From contig JAJTEW010000008.1 in NCBI GenBank assembly GCA_021299875.1, forward strand, positions 62,001-126,000: 64,000 nucleotides of DNA, in the 5' to 3' direction. The translations under genes and the position numbers were made by a program. The DNA is from Comamonadaceae bacterium. Lineage in GTDB: Bacteria > Pseudomonadota > Gammaproteobacteria > Burkholderiales > Burkholderiaceae_C. The notes under the pieces are model-generated. The model made no database searches, had not been told where the DNA came from, and worked only from the letters and a program-made list of their open reading frames with translations. Shown piece after piece: positions 17,435 through 26,522 of the stretch (position 1 is its first letter; every line of letters begins with the position of its first letter).

Positions 17435-18130
17435 TCACACCTCCAACCACTCCTTGCGGATGTAGCTGTTGGCCCTCAGTTCATCGGGCGTGCCCTCAAA
17501 CACAATGCTGCCGTGACCCATGACCAATGCCCTGTCAGAAATGTTCATGGCGATGGTCAATTTTTGTTCGATCAGCAGCACCGAAACCCCCCGGGTTTTC
17601 AGACTTTGCAGAAATTGCCCCACCAGGGCCACAATTTTGGGCGCCAAACCTTCGGTCGGCTCGTCAATGATGATCAGATCTGGATCGCCCATCAGAGTCC
17701 GGCACAAAGTCAGCATCTGTTGCTCTCCCCCAGACAACACCCCGGCTTCGGTGTGCTCTCGTTCTTTCAGGCGGGGAAACATGTTGAACATGTCTTCAAA
17801 AGACCAGCGGCCATTTTTACCACTGCGCTTTTGGCCCAGTTGCAAATTCTGGTGAACGGTGAGTTTGGGGAAAATCTCACGGTTTTCTGGCACGTACCCC
17901 AAACCTTGGTGGGCTATTTCAAAAGCTTTTTTGCCTTGAATCGCTTGGCCCTTCCAGTCAATGCGACCTTGGCACTCGACCAAGCCCATGATGGCCTTGG
18001 CGGTGGTTGAACGACCCGAACCGTTGCGCCCCAACAAGGCCACAATTTCGCCAGTCGCCACATCAAAATTGACACCATGCAAAACATGGCTTTTGCCGTA
18101 ATAAGCATGCAGGTTTTCGATCTTCAGCAT
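17435..18130 (-). CDS. livF: LivF-type ABC transporter ATPase with arginine in the Walker A
   Basis: A 231-residue ATPase of the branched-chain amino acid (HAAT) importer type. The signature LSGGEQQ and Walker B IIIDEPTEGL are intact and the switch position reads LIEQK, where LivF proteins usually have Gln. The P-loop reads GRNGSGRST: the invariant Lys of GxxxxGK(S/T) is Arg, encoded by CGT. ATP binding in this site should therefore be weakened, while its signature can still serve the opposite site of LivG. The start codon shares one base with the LivG stop (TGATG), so the two are coupled. It closes the transporter group and is followed by the operator-like site before the FadJ-like gene. Confidence 0.92.
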   Translation of the reverse strand: MLKIENLHAYYGKSHVLHGVNFDVATGEIVALLGRNGSGRSTTAKAIMGLVECQGRIDWKGQAIQGKKAFEIAHQGLGYVPENREIFPKLTVHQNLQLGQKRSGKNGRWSFEDMFNMFPRLKEREHTEAGVLSGGEQQMLTLCRTLMGDPDLIIIDEPTEGLAPKIVALVGQFLQSLKTRGVSVLLIEQKLTIAMNISDRALVMGHGSIVFEGTPDELRANSYIRKEWLEV

Positions 18131-18900
18131 CAGTGGCCTCCAGCTTGGTTGTCTGCAACCGGTGAGCCCAAATAGGCCTCTTGAACTTTGGGGTTGGCAC
18201 GAACCAACTCCGGCGTGTCGAAGGCGATCACCTCGCCATACACCACCACCGCAATTTTGTCGGCCAAGCCAAACACCACGCCCATGTCGTGCTCCACGGT
18301 CAACAAGGTTTTGCCCACCGTCACTTCTTTGATCAGCTGGATGAAACGCGTGGTTTCACTTTTGCTCATCCCAGCCGTGGGTTCGTCCAACAAAATGACA
18401 TCGGCCCCACCGGCGATCGTCACGCCAATCTCTAGTGCACGTTGTTCGGCATAGGTCAGGTTTATCGCCAAGACATCGCGCTTTTTGTCCAGGTGGATCA
18501 TCTCCAGCAGCTGGTCAGTGCGCTCATTGGCATCTTTCAATCCGGACAAAAACTTGATGAAGGTGTACTTGTAGCCCAGGCTCCACAGCACGGCACAGCG
18601 CAGATTTTCAAACACACTCAACTTGGGGAAGATGTTGGTGATTTGAAAGCTGCGCGACAAACCCATGCGGTTGATCTCATAAGGCGTCTTGTTTTGGATG
18701 CGCTGACCGTTGAGCAAAATGTCACCGGATGTCGGACCAAATCGGCCGCTGATCAGATTGAACAGGGTCGATTTGCCAGCGCCGTTGGGGCCGATCACCG
18801 CGACCCGCTCACCGGCCTCAACGGCCAGGTCAACGCCTCGGATGATTTCTGTTTTGCCAAAGTTCTTGCGAACGTCTTTCAGTTCCAGGGCGTAACTCAT
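18130..18900 (-). CDS. livG: LivG-type ABC transporter ATPase with degenerate signature
   Basis: A 256-residue ATPase. Walker A is canonical (GPNGAGKST), Walker B is VILLDEPTAGMS and the switch His is present in VEHDMG. The C-loop reads LTYAEQRALEIG, which departs from LSGGQ and even from the LivG norm LAYGQ by having Ala for Gly. Combined with LivF, one composite site would be fully consensus (LivG Walker A/B with LivF LSGGE) and the other doubly degenerate (LivF P-loop Arg with LivG LTYAE). The ATG overlaps the LivM stop by four bases. It powers import through LivH/LivM at the inner membrane. Confidence 0.93.
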   Translation of the reverse strand: MSYALELKDVRKNFGKTEIIRGVDLAVEAGERVAVIGPNGAGKSTLFNLISGRFGPTSGDILLNGQRIQNKTPYEINRMGLSRSFQITNIFPKLSVFENLRCAVLWSLGYKYTFIKFLSGLKDANERTDQLLEMIHLDKKRDVLAINLTYAEQRALEIGVTIAGGADVILLDEPTAGMSKSETTRFIQLIKEVTVGKTLLTVEHDMGVVFGLADKIAVVVYGEVIAFDTPELVRANPKVQEAYLGSPVADNQAGGH

Positions 18901-20189
18901 AACGCAGTTTCCCTTCGCTTGATTTCTTTTTCGATTTCGGTCTGGATTTCACCCCAGTCACGGGCAAATTGGCGACGCGTCAACTCGAACAAGCCCAGAC
19001 CGGTCAGCATCACAAAGGCTGAGCCAAACCAACTGTCCAGGCCTCGGGCGTTGAGACTGGCGCCCATGAATTTCACCGTGTCGCCCAAGGCCGAGTTGAG
19101 TTGCAAGTGGTAAACCATTTCGATCATGGCACCTGCACCTGCCAGCATCACGATGGCCGTCACGCCCAAAGCCAGGTAAGTGGTCCAGAGTTGTCGCAAC
19201 TTGCCAAATTTGGCCACACGCAGATTCATCATGATCAAGCTGGCAATGCCGCCAGGTGCATACATCACCATGAACAAAAAGATCAAACCCAGATACAGCA
19301 ACCAGGCCTTGGTCAGCTCAGACAGCAACACAAAGGCGATGATCATCAAAATGCCACCGATGATGGGGCCGAAGAAGAACGTCGCCCCGCCCAAGAAAGT
19401 GAACAACAAATAGGCGCCTGAGCGCGCCGCCCCGACCACTTCAGCGGTCACGATTTCGAAGTTCAGCGCGCCCAAACCACCAGCAATGCCGGCAAAAAAG
19501 CCGGAGATGATGAAGGCCGAATACCGAACGCGCTGGGTGTTGTAACCAATGAACTCGACCCGCTCTGGGTTGTCGCGCACGGCATTGAGGATGCGACCCA
19601 AGGGGGTTTGGGTAAAGGCGAACATGAGCGCCACACACACGAAGGTGTAGATGGCGATCAGGTAATACACCTGGATTTGCTGGGCATAGGTGATGCCAAA
19701 GAACGGCTCACCGGTCACTCGGTTGCCCGAGACACCCGCCTCCCCGCCAAAAAACTCAGAAAACATGAGCGACATGGCAAAAACCAACTCGGCCACACCC
19801 AAAGTGATCATGGCAAAGGGCGTGCCGGATTTGCGCGTGGTCACCCAGCCCAACAAAATGGCAAAGCCCATGCCCGCCAGACCACCCACGATGGGGAGCA
19901 AACTCACGGGAATGTGCAGCTTGCCACCGGTCACCGCGTTCAAGGCGTGGATGGCCATGTAAGAGCCCAGCCCGGTGTAGACCGCATGGCCAAAGCTGAG
20001 CATGCCCCCTTGACCCAAAAGCATGTTGTACGAAAGGCAGGCAATGATGGCGATGCCCATTTGCGCCAACATGGTGATGGACAAGTTGCTGGTGAACACC
20101 AAGGGTGCAAACACCAACAGCAAGGCGAAAGTGCTCCAGATGACCCAGCGACCGACGTTGTAAGGTTTGAATTTGTAAACAGCAGCCAT
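18897..20189 (-). CDS. livM: LivM-type ABC permease with long C-terminal tail
   Basis: A 430-residue inner-membrane permease with multiple hydrophobic segments. LSYNMLLGQGGMLSFGHAVYTGLGSY (about 52-77) is the family hallmark and TPLGRILNAVRDNPERVEFIGYN (about 190-212) is the cytoplasmic coupling loop that docks the ATPases. E. coli LivM is of similar length but its extension is at the N-terminus. Here the last roughly 100 residues add a further hydrophobic span and an amphipathic charged end (EIQTEIEKEIKRRETAL). It starts 3 bases after the LivH stop and overlaps LivG by ATGA. Confidence 0.92.
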   Translation of the reverse strand: MAAVYKFKPYNVGRWVIWSTFALLLVFAPLVFTSNLSITMLAQMGIAIIACLSYNMLLGQGGMLSFGHAVYTGLGSYMAIHALNAVTGGKLHIPVSLLPIVGGLAGMGFAILLGWVTTRKSGTPFAMITLGVAELVFAMSLMFSEFFGGEAGVSGNRVTGEPFFGITYAQQIQVYYLIAIYTFVCVALMFAFTQTPLGRILNAVRDNPERVEFIGYNTQRVRYSAFIISGFFAGIAGGLGALNFEIVTAEVVGAARSGAYLLFTFLGGATFFFGPIIGGILMIIAFVLLSELTKAWLLYLGLIFLFMVMYAPGGIASLIMMNLRVAKFGKLRQLWTTYLALGVTAIVMLAGAGAMIEMVYHLQLNSALGDTVKFMGASLNARGLDSWFGSAFVMLTGLGLFELTRRQFARDWGEIQTEIEKEIKRRETAL

Positions 20190-20192
20190 GTC

Positions 20193-21227
20193 TTATCCCT
20201 CGCGTGTGCCCAAAAGGCCCTTGGGCCGAAAGATCAGGATCAGAACCAAGAACAAGTAGGGCAAGATCGGTGCAACCTGAGAGATGGTGAGTTTTGCAAA
20301 AGAGTTTTCCTGGGTGGCGGCAGACAATGCCCAACCCATGTCTTTGGCCAGAGTCAAGAACGAGTAGTCAATGGCGACGGCAAAAGTCTGGATCACACCA
20401 ATCAAAATCGAGGCCAAGAACGCACCCGACAACGAGCCCATACCGCCCACAACCACCACGACAAAAATCACCGACCCGACGGTGGCGGCCATGGCGGGCT
20501 CTGTGACGAAAGTGCTGCCACCAATGACACCCGCCAAGCCAGCCAAACCCGTGCCGGCACCAAAAACCAGCATAAAAACACGGGGCACGTTGTGGCCCAA
20601 GGATTCGACCATCTCGGGGTGTGTCAAAGCGGCCTGAATCACCAGACCAATGCGGGTGCGTGTGAGCAAGAGCCACAAGGACAACAACATCAAAACAGCC
20701 ACCAACATCATGAAGCCACGCGTGGCCGGGAAGGGTGAGCAAATCAAGCGCACCGTGGCATCGGCCGCTGTACAAGCTTCTGCCGAGGCGGCACCCCATA
20801 CAAAACTGAGGCCATCGACCGAATGGTTGATCAGCGTGAACGCCGAGCTGCGCAAAATTTCGGGTGGCGGAAACTCCACGGCCGTGCGCCCCCAAATCAA
20901 TTGAACCAATTCCAACACGACATAGGACAGACCGAAGGTCACGAGCAACTCTGGGACATGGCCAAACGGATGAACTTTGCGCAAGGTGACGCGCTCAAAG
21001 ACTGCACCACAGGCGCCCACCAACAAAGGGGCCAAGATCAGGGCTGGCCAAAAACCAATCCAGCCTGACAGGGTGTAGCCAAAGTAGGCACCGAGCATGT
21101 AAAAACTGGCATGCGCAAAATTGAGCACGCCCATCATGCTGAAAATCAGCGTCAGGCCGGAGCTGAGCATGAAGAGCAACAGTCCGTAACTGAGACCGTT
21201 GAGCATGGAGATGATGAAAAACTCCAT
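20193..21227 (-). CDS. livH: LivH-type ABC permease
   Basis: A 344-residue membrane permease beginning MEFFIISMLNGLSYGLLLFMLSSGLTLIFSMMGVLNFAHASFYMLGAYFGY. LTLIFSMMGVLNFAHA is the LivH hallmark and HPEMVESLGHNVPRVFM is the ATPase-coupling loop. A TTG start 21 bases upstream is possible, but ATG 21227 has GGAAAG at good spacing. A roughly 50-residue periplasmic insertion (about 135-185, with two Cys in EACTAADATVRLICS that could form a disulfide) is longer than in E. coli LivH. It follows the terminator-like hairpin after the binding-protein gene. Confidence 0.92.
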   Translation of the reverse strand: MEFFIISMLNGLSYGLLLFMLSSGLTLIFSMMGVLNFAHASFYMLGAYFGYTLSGWIGFWPALILAPLLVGACGAVFERVTLRKVHPFGHVPELLVTFGLSYVVLELVQLIWGRTAVEFPPPEILRSSAFTLINHSVDGLSFVWGAASAEACTAADATVRLICSPFPATRGFMMLVAVLMLLSLWLLLTRTRIGLVIQAALTHPEMVESLGHNVPRVFMLVFGAGTGLAGLAGVIGGSTFVTEPAMAATVGSVIFVVVVVGGMGSLSGAFLASILIGVIQTFAVAIDYSFLTLAKDMGWALSAATQENSFAKLTISQVAPILPYLFLVLILIFRPKGLLGTREG

Positions 21228-21312
21228 AAAAACTTTCCAGACCTTCAAGGGTCTAACTGCGTTACCGAAAGTGGGTCATGACAGGCCAGACCCGGTGATG
21301 AATCAAACAATC

Positions 21313-21348
21313 AAAAAAAAGACCCGATGAACAGTCGTTGATCGGGTC
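21313..21348 (-). terminator. Terminator-like hairpin between binding protein and permease genes
   Basis: On the minus strand GACCCGAT (21348-21341) pairs with ATCGGGTC (21328-21321) across a 12-base loop and is followed by eight T (21320-21313). It lies after the binding-protein stop (21419) and before livH (21227). It probably causes partial termination, so the periplasmic binding protein is made in excess over the membrane components. Confidence 0.8.
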
Positions 21349-21418
21349 TCGACCCGGCGAGCAAGGAACTGACGCACCGTCAGCACCTTATCCTGCCGAA
21401 TGTTGAGGGCGCTCCGAA

Positions 21419-22651
21419 TCAGCCTGGACGCTTCATCTGGCAGCTGGTGGGGGTGCTGGAGATGAAGGATGGGAAATCCTTGACGGGTGCCAAGGTCATG
21501 CCCGTGTTCTCTGGGCTGTAAGGGAACTTCTTGTCCGCCTTTTGCCAAACCGTCATCCACAAGGGCTGCTGCAACTGGTGGTCGGTTTTACGCATTTGAA
21601 CTTCACCGTGGTAGCTCTTGAAAGTCAAACCCGAGAGGGCCGCTGCCACTTTGACCGGATCGGTCGATTTCGCCTTGGCCATGGCTTCACCCAGAGCGCT
21701 GTAAATTGAAATCACAGAGCCTGTGTAGAAGTCATCGTTGAACTTTTGCTTGAACTCGGCCATCCATTTGCCCATGTCACCACCCATGTTGTAGTGGTTG
21801 TAGGAAATTTGGAAAACCCGACCTGCACCGCCTTGTCCCAAGGCAGTCGGTGTGCCCGTCACACCGGTGTAATAGGTGTAGAACTTGCCGTTGTAACCAC
21901 CTTCGTTCGCCGCCTTGATCAGCAAAGCCAGGTCAGAGCCCCAGTTGCCGGTGATGACGGTGTCGGCACCTGAAGCCTTGATCTTGGCGATGTAGGGCGC
22001 GAAATCACGCACCTGCGCCAAGGGGTGCAGGTCTTCGCCAACGATTTTCACATCGGGCATCTTGCGTGCAAAGTTTTCTTTGGCAAAACGAACCACTTGG
22101 TGGCCGTGCGAATAGTTCTGGTTGAGCAGGTAGACGTTTTTGATGTCTTTCTGATCCTTCATGAAGGTGGTCATGGCCTCCATCTTCATGGACGTGTCGG
22201 CATCAAAACGGAAGTGCCAATAGCTGCATTTGCTGTTGGTGAAGTCTGGATCGACCGCAGAGTGGTTCAAGAAAATGATTTCTTTGCCAGGGTTGCGTTC
22301 GTTGTGTCTGTTCACGGCTTCGATCAAGGCGCCCGCCACCGAAGAACCGTTGCCCTGGGTGATGTAACGCACACCCTGGTCCATGGCGGCCTTGAGCGCG
22401 TTCAGGCTTTCAGCAGGGCTCAACTTGTTGTCGATGCCGATCACTTCGAATTTCACGCCTGCTGGGTTGGATTTGCTGAACTTTTCGGCAAAGAACTGAA
22501 AGCTCTTGAGTTGGTTGCTGCCCACAGGCGCCATCAGACCGGACAATGGGTCGATCCAAGCGATTTTGACGGTTTCGCCCTTTTGTGCATAAGCACCGAG
22601 ACTGCTGGCGGCCAAAACGGTGGCAGCGATCAAACGGATGGTGGTTTTCAT
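21419..22651 (-). CDS. Periplasmic substrate-binding protein of the Liv-type importer
   Basis: A 410-residue type I periplasmic binding protein from ATG 22651, preceded by GGAGAC. The Sec signal MKTTIRLIAATVLAASSLGAYA is followed by the mature start QKGETVKIAWIDPLSGLMAPVG. The fold marks are the first strand KIAWIDPLSG and the ligand-pocket segments QGNGSSVAGALIEAVNRH and DTVITGNWGSDLALLIKAANEGGYNGKFYTYY. Its length and pocket differ from the amino-acid binder at 50679. Being encoded between an acyl-CoA ligase and Liv permeases, it more likely binds an organic acid than leucine; this is inferred from context. Confidence 0.9.
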   Translation of the reverse strand: MKTTIRLIAATVLAASSLGAYAQKGETVKIAWIDPLSGLMAPVGSNQLKSFQFFAEKFSKSNPAGVKFEVIGIDNKLSPAESLNALKAAMDQGVRYITQGNGSSVAGALIEAVNRHNERNPGKEIIFLNHSAVDPDFTNSKCSYWHFRFDADTSMKMEAMTTFMKDQKDIKNVYLLNQNYSHGHQVVRFAKENFARKMPDVKIVGEDLHPLAQVRDFAPYIAKIKASGADTVITGNWGSDLALLIKAANEGGYNGKFYTYYTGVTGTPTALGQGGAGRVFQISYNHYNMGGDMGKWMAEFKQKFNDDFYTGSVISIYSALGEAMAKAKSTDPVKVAAALSGLTFKSYHGEVQMRKTDHQLQQPLWMTVWQKADKKFPYSPENTGMTLAPVKDFPSFISSTPTSCQMKRPG

Positions 22652-22778
22652 GACAAAGTCTCCTGCAGTGTGAATGTATGAACACACAAGCGTAACCTCT
22701 GACCCAATAAAATCGCTCGGGGTTTGCCCCTAAGGTGTATCGCACCCGCGACTTTTAATTTTGAATTCATGGTCTCGC

Positions 22779-24407
22779 TCACAGTCCGGGGAGCACGTAG
22801 TGGGCCAATTGCTCGCGCAGTCGTGTCTTGAGCATCTTGCCCGTGCCCCCCAAGGGGATGGCATCGACAAAGACCACATCGTCCGGAATTTGCCATTTGG
22901 CGGTTTTGCCTTCGTAAAAAGCAATCAACTGCTCCCGGCTGAGTTCTGCGCCAGGTTTTTTGACCACGCACACGATCGGACGCTCATCCCATTTGGGATG
23001 GCGCATGCCGATGCAAGCGGCCATGGCCACAGCCGGATGGGCCATGGCGATGTTTTCCACATCGATGGAGCTGATCCACTCGCCGCCCGACTTGATCACG
23101 TCTTTGCTTCGGTCGGTGATTTGCATGAAGCCATCGGCATCGATCGTGGCCACATCGCCGGTGGGGAACCAGCCGTCTACCAAGGGGTTGCCGCCCTCTT
23201 GCTTGAAATAAGTGGCGATCACCCAGGGACCTTTGACCAACAGATCGCCTGCTGCCTTGCCATCGTGCGGCAAGGCCTGACCCTCGGCATCCACGATCTT
23301 CATGTCAATGCCGTAAATGCAGCGACCTTGCTTCATGCGCAACTTCATTTGCGCCTCGGCAGACAAGGCCAAGTGCTTGTTTTTCAAAGTGCAAACGGTG
23401 CCCAAGGGGCTCATTTCGGTCATGCCCCAAGCATGCAAAACGTCCACCCCATAGTCCTCTCGGAACGCATCGATCATGGCGGGCGGACAGGCCGAGCCGC
23501 CAATCACCGTGCGCTGGAGTGTGCCGAACTTCAGACCTGCAGGCTTCATGTGGCCCAGCAACATTTGCCACACCGTGGGCACGCCAGCCGCAAAGGTCAC
23601 GCCTTCGGCCTCGATCAACTCGTAAACCGATTTGCCATCCAAGGCTGGGCCTGGAAACACCAGTTTGGCGCCCGACATGGCGGCGCTGTAGGGAATACCC
23701 CAGGCATTGACATGGAACATGGGCACCACGGGCAAGATGGCGTCGCGGGCGGAGATGCACATGGAATCGGGCAAAGCGGCCGCGTACGCATGCAACACGG
23801 TGGAGCGGTGGCTGTACAAAGCCCCTTTGGGGTTGCCCGTTGTACCGCTGGTGTAGCAAAGGCTACAAGCGGTGTTTTCATCCAGCTGCGGCCAACTGTA
23901 GGTGTGGGGCTGCGGTTGGATCCAAGCCTCGTAGCTGACCAAATTGGGGATGCCCGTGTCGGCCGGCAGTTTGTCGGCATCGCACAGGGCCACGAAATGG
24001 GTCACGGTCTTGCAATGGGCATGCAAAGCTTGGACCAATGGCAAAAACGTCATGTCGAAACACAGGACTTGGTCTTCGGCGTGGTTGGCGATCCACGCCA
24101 TCTGCTCAGGGTGCAAACGCGGGTTGAGGGTGTGCAGCACCCGACCCGAGCCGCTCACACCAAAGTACAGCTCCAGATGGCGATAACCGTTCCAGGCCAG
24201 TGTGGCGATGCGCGAGCCTTGCGGCACGCTTTGCGCGTCCAGCGCATTGGCCACTTGGCGTGAACGCCTGGCCACCTGCGCCCAATCACTGCGGTGGATG
24301 TCGCCTTCCACCCGGCGAGAGACAACCTCGCTGTCGCCGTGGTGTTTTTCGGCAAAGTCAATCAAGGAAGAAATCAGCAGTGATTGCTGTTGCATCAGTC
24401 CCAGCAT
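22779..24407 (-). CDS. Acyl-CoA synthetase (AMP-forming), DmdB/medium-chain type
   Basis: A 542-residue ANL-superfamily ligase starting at ATG 24407 with GGAGA upstream. It activates a carboxylic acid to its CoA thioester with ATP. Motifs are the P-loop [11 protein letters not shown] (about 183-193), the A5 region [10 protein letters not shown], the A7 segment [11 protein letters not shown], the hinge [13 protein letters not shown], and the adenylation Lys near the C-terminus in [10 protein letters not shown]. The start [19 protein letters not shown] resembles the DmdB/3-methylthiopropionyl-CoA ligase and fatty-acyl ligase group. It is the first gene of the importer and beta-oxidation cluster, 127 bases before the binding-protein gene and divergent from selO. 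The substrate is not decidable from sequence. Confidence 0.92.
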   Translation of the reverse strand: MLGLMQQQSLLISSLIDFAEKHHGDSEVVSRRVEGDIHRSDWAQVARRSRQVANALDAQSVPQGSRIATLAWNGYRHLELYFGVSGSGRVLHTLNPRLHPEQMAWIANHAEDQVLCFDMTFLPLVQALHAHCKTVTHFVALCDADKLPADTGIPNLVSYEAWIQPQPHTYSWPQLDENTACSLCYTSGTTGNPKGALYSHRSTVLHAYAAALPDSMCISARDAILPVVPMFHVNAWGIPYSAAMSGAKLVFPGPALDGKSVYELIEAEGVTFAAGVPTVWQMLLGHMKPAGLKFGTLQRTVIGGSACPPAMIDAFREDYGVDVLHAWGMTEMSPLGTVCTLKNKHLALSAEAQMKLRMKQGRCIYGIDMKIVDAEGQALPHDGKAAGDLLVKGPWVIATYFKQEGGNPLVDGWFPTGDVATIDADGFMQITDRSKDVIKSGGEWISSIDVENIAMAHPAVAMAACIGMRHPKWDERPIVCVVKKPGAELSREQLIAFYEGKTAKWQIPDDVVFVDAIPLGGTGKMLKTRLREQLAHYVLPGL

Positions 24408-24527
24408 GGGGGGTCTCCTGTCAGATGGGTGGTTCTGAAACAGCTGATTGTGCACCTCGACCTTCGGCGCCCTGGCCCTAAAACCCGCCAAACAGCGGGT
24501 GCTTGTCAAGGGCGTGACAATCACCTG

Positions 24528-26075
24528 ATGTCAATTGCACCGCCGGACTTACCCATCACCGCAGCCCATCACTTGCCCGTGCTGAACTGGACCCACCGCT
24601 TGAGCCAACTGGGCTCGCGTTTTTTCACCCCTTTGCACCCCACCCCTTTGGCGGCGCCTGCTTGGGCCGCACGTAACGAAGATTTACGCCATCAATTGGG
24701 TTGGCCTGCCGCAGTGTTTGACGAGGCGCACCTGCAAGCCTTCGCTGGCAATGCCCTCATGCAGGGGTCCAAACCTTTGGCCACCGTCTACAGCGGACAC
24801 CAGTTTGGTCAGTGGGCCGGACAGCTGGGGGATGGCCGGGCCATTTGCTTGGGTGAGGCCATGTCGTCCCAAGGTCCGCAAGAAATCCAGCTCAAAGGGG
24901 CTGGCCGCACGCCCTATTCGCGTGGTGGAGACGGCCGTGCCGTGCTCCGCTCCAGCATCCGTGAGTACTTGTGCAGCGAAGCCATGCACGGTCTGGGCAT
25001 TGCCACCACCCGTGCGCTGTGCCTGGTGGCTTCACCTGAGCCAGTGCGACGCGAAACCATCGAAAGTGCCGCCGTGGTGGCGAGGGTAGCGCCGAGTTTT
25101 TTGCGTTTTGGACACTTTGAGCATTTTTCCGCCCAAGGTGACTTGGACAGCCTGCGCAGCTTGGCGGACCACGTCATCCGCCACCATTTGCCCGAGTGCC
25201 AAGTACGTGCCGCGCTTTGGCAAGGCAATGTTTATGCCGCCCTGCTGGATGTTGTACAAGAGCGCACGGCTCTGATGCTGGCCCAATGGCAAGCGGTCGG
25301 CTTTTGCCACGGGGTGATGAACACCGACAACATGAGCCTGCTGGGCCTGACCATCGATTACGGCCCTTTCCAGTTCATGGACGGTTTTGACCCCAGCCAC
25401 ATCTGCAACCACTCGGACCACCAAGGACGGTACGCCTATGGCCGCCAGCCCAACGTGGCTTATTGGAATTTGTACTGCCTGGCTCAGGCCCTGGCCCCGC
25501 TGATTGACGACCAAGAGCTGACGCTGCAGGTGCTGGAGGGTTACAAAACCTTGTTCCCTCGCTATTTGGGTGATGCGATGCGTGCCAAACTGGGCCTGGT
25601 CGGCGACTTGGCCTGCGAGTCGGAACGCGAGGCCGACTGGACTTTGGTCGAAGATGTGATGCAACTCATGGCGGCCGAAAAAGTGAACTTCACCTTGTTC
25701 TGGCGGCAATTGAGCCAAGCGGTGCTTTTGCAATCGAATGCCACAACCTTGACCGATGGCGGTTGGCGCACCGTCACGGATCTGGTGTTGGACCGCCCTC
25801 GCCTGTTGAACTGGCTGACGCGCTACACCACCCGTGCTGGCGTGGCGAACTTGTCTGCCATGGGCCAACAGATGCTGCGCACCAACCCCAAATTCGTGTT
25901 GCGCAACCATTTGGCCGAGATCGCGATTCGCCAAGCCAAGTTGGGCGATTTTTCTGAAATTGAAACCCTGCACAACTTGTTAAAGTCTCCCTTTGACGAG
26001 CATCCAGGCTTTGAAGCCTATGCCGACCTGCCGCCCGACTGGGCGGGCCAACTTGAAATCAGCTGCTCCTCATGA
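24528..26075 (+). CDS. selO: SelO protein adenylyltransferase (YdiU family)
   Basis: A 515-residue bacterial SelO pseudokinase starting at ATG 24528 ([15 protein letters not shown]). The family transfers AMP from ATP to Ser/Thr/Tyr of targets, including redox proteins. Hallmarks visible are [16 protein letters not shown], the following [32 protein letters not shown] and [25 protein letters not shown], where the Asn and Asp residues bind metal. The C-terminus has no selenocysteine and ends LEISCSS. No clear ribosome site precedes the start. Its stop overlaps the msrB start by four bases. Confidence 0.93.
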   Translation: MSIAPPDLPITAAHHLPVLNWTHRLSQLGSRFFTPLHPTPLAAPAWAARNEDLRHQLGWPAAVFDEAHLQAFAGNALMQGSKPLATVYSGHQFGQWAGQLGDGRAICLGEAMSSQGPQEIQLKGAGRTPYSRGGDGRAVLRSSIREYLCSEAMHGLGIATTRALCLVASPEPVRRETIESAAVVARVAPSFLRFGHFEHFSAQGDLDSLRSLADHVIRHHLPECQVRAALWQGNVYAALLDVVQERTALMLAQWQAVGFCHGVMNTDNMSLLGLTIDYGPFQFMDGFDPSHICNHSDHQGRYAYGRQPNVAYWNLYCLAQALAPLIDDQELTLQVLEGYKTLFPRYLGDAMRAKLGLVGDLACESEREADWTLVEDVMQLMAAEKVNFTLFWRQLSQAVLLQSNATTLTDGGWRTVTDLVLDRPRLLNWLTRYTTRAGVANLSAMGQQMLRTNPKFVLRNHLAEIAIRQAKLGDFSEIETLHNLLKSPFDEHPGFEAYADLPPDWAGQLEISCSS

Positions 26076-26479
26076 AAAAAATCAACAAAACCGACTCCGA
26101 ATGGCGCGATCTGCTGGCCGCCAAAGGCGCCGAGCCGGTGGCTTTTGCGGTCACTCGCCAAGCCGCAACCGAGCGACCCTTCACGGGCAAGTACGAAGGC
26201 CATTGGGCCCAAGGCATTTACCGCTGCGTGTGTTGCGATGCCGAACTGTTCAAGTCCGACACCAAATTCGATGCAGGTTGCGGTTGGCCCAGCTTCTACC
26301 AATCATCCGTTGAAGGTGCCATAGAAGACCGTGTCGACAACAGCCACGGCATGCGCCGGGTAGAAAGTGTGTGCGCCCAATGTGGTGCACATTTGGGGCA
26401 TGTGTTCGAGGACGGTCCTGCGCCGACCGGCTTGCGTTACTGCATGAATTCCGCTTCGTTAGACTTCGAAGCCTCTTGA
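26072..26479 (+). CDS. msrB: Peptide-methionine (R)-S-oxide reductase MsrB
   Basis: A 135-residue MsrB that reduces R-methionine sulfoxide in proteins. The structural zinc is held by CVCC (C52, C55) and CAQC (C101, C104). The catalytic Cys is C124 in [10 protein letters not shown], and GWPSF and HGMRRVES line the substrate pocket. The length and all catalytic residues are standard. The ATGA overlap with selO suggests the two are made together, which fits SelO's reported links to redox control. The protein has no signal peptide, so it acts in the cytoplasm. Confidence 0.96.
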   Translation: MKKINKTDSEWRDLLAAKGAEPVAFAVTRQAATERPFTGKYEGHWAQGIYRCVCCDAELFKSDTKFDAGCGWPSFYQSSVEGAIEDRVDNSHGMRRVESVCAQCGAHLGHVFEDGPAPTGLRYCMNSASLDFEAS

Positions 26480-26522
26480 GCCCAACCGGTCGTGCAGGAC
26501 GCGCGGCTTTTCCACTTTTCTC

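Noticed and set aside
24528..26075. Selenoprotein form of SelO
   Set aside because: There is no in-frame TGA near the C-terminus. The protein ends in Cys/Ser codons and a normal stop, as in other bacterial SelO proteins.
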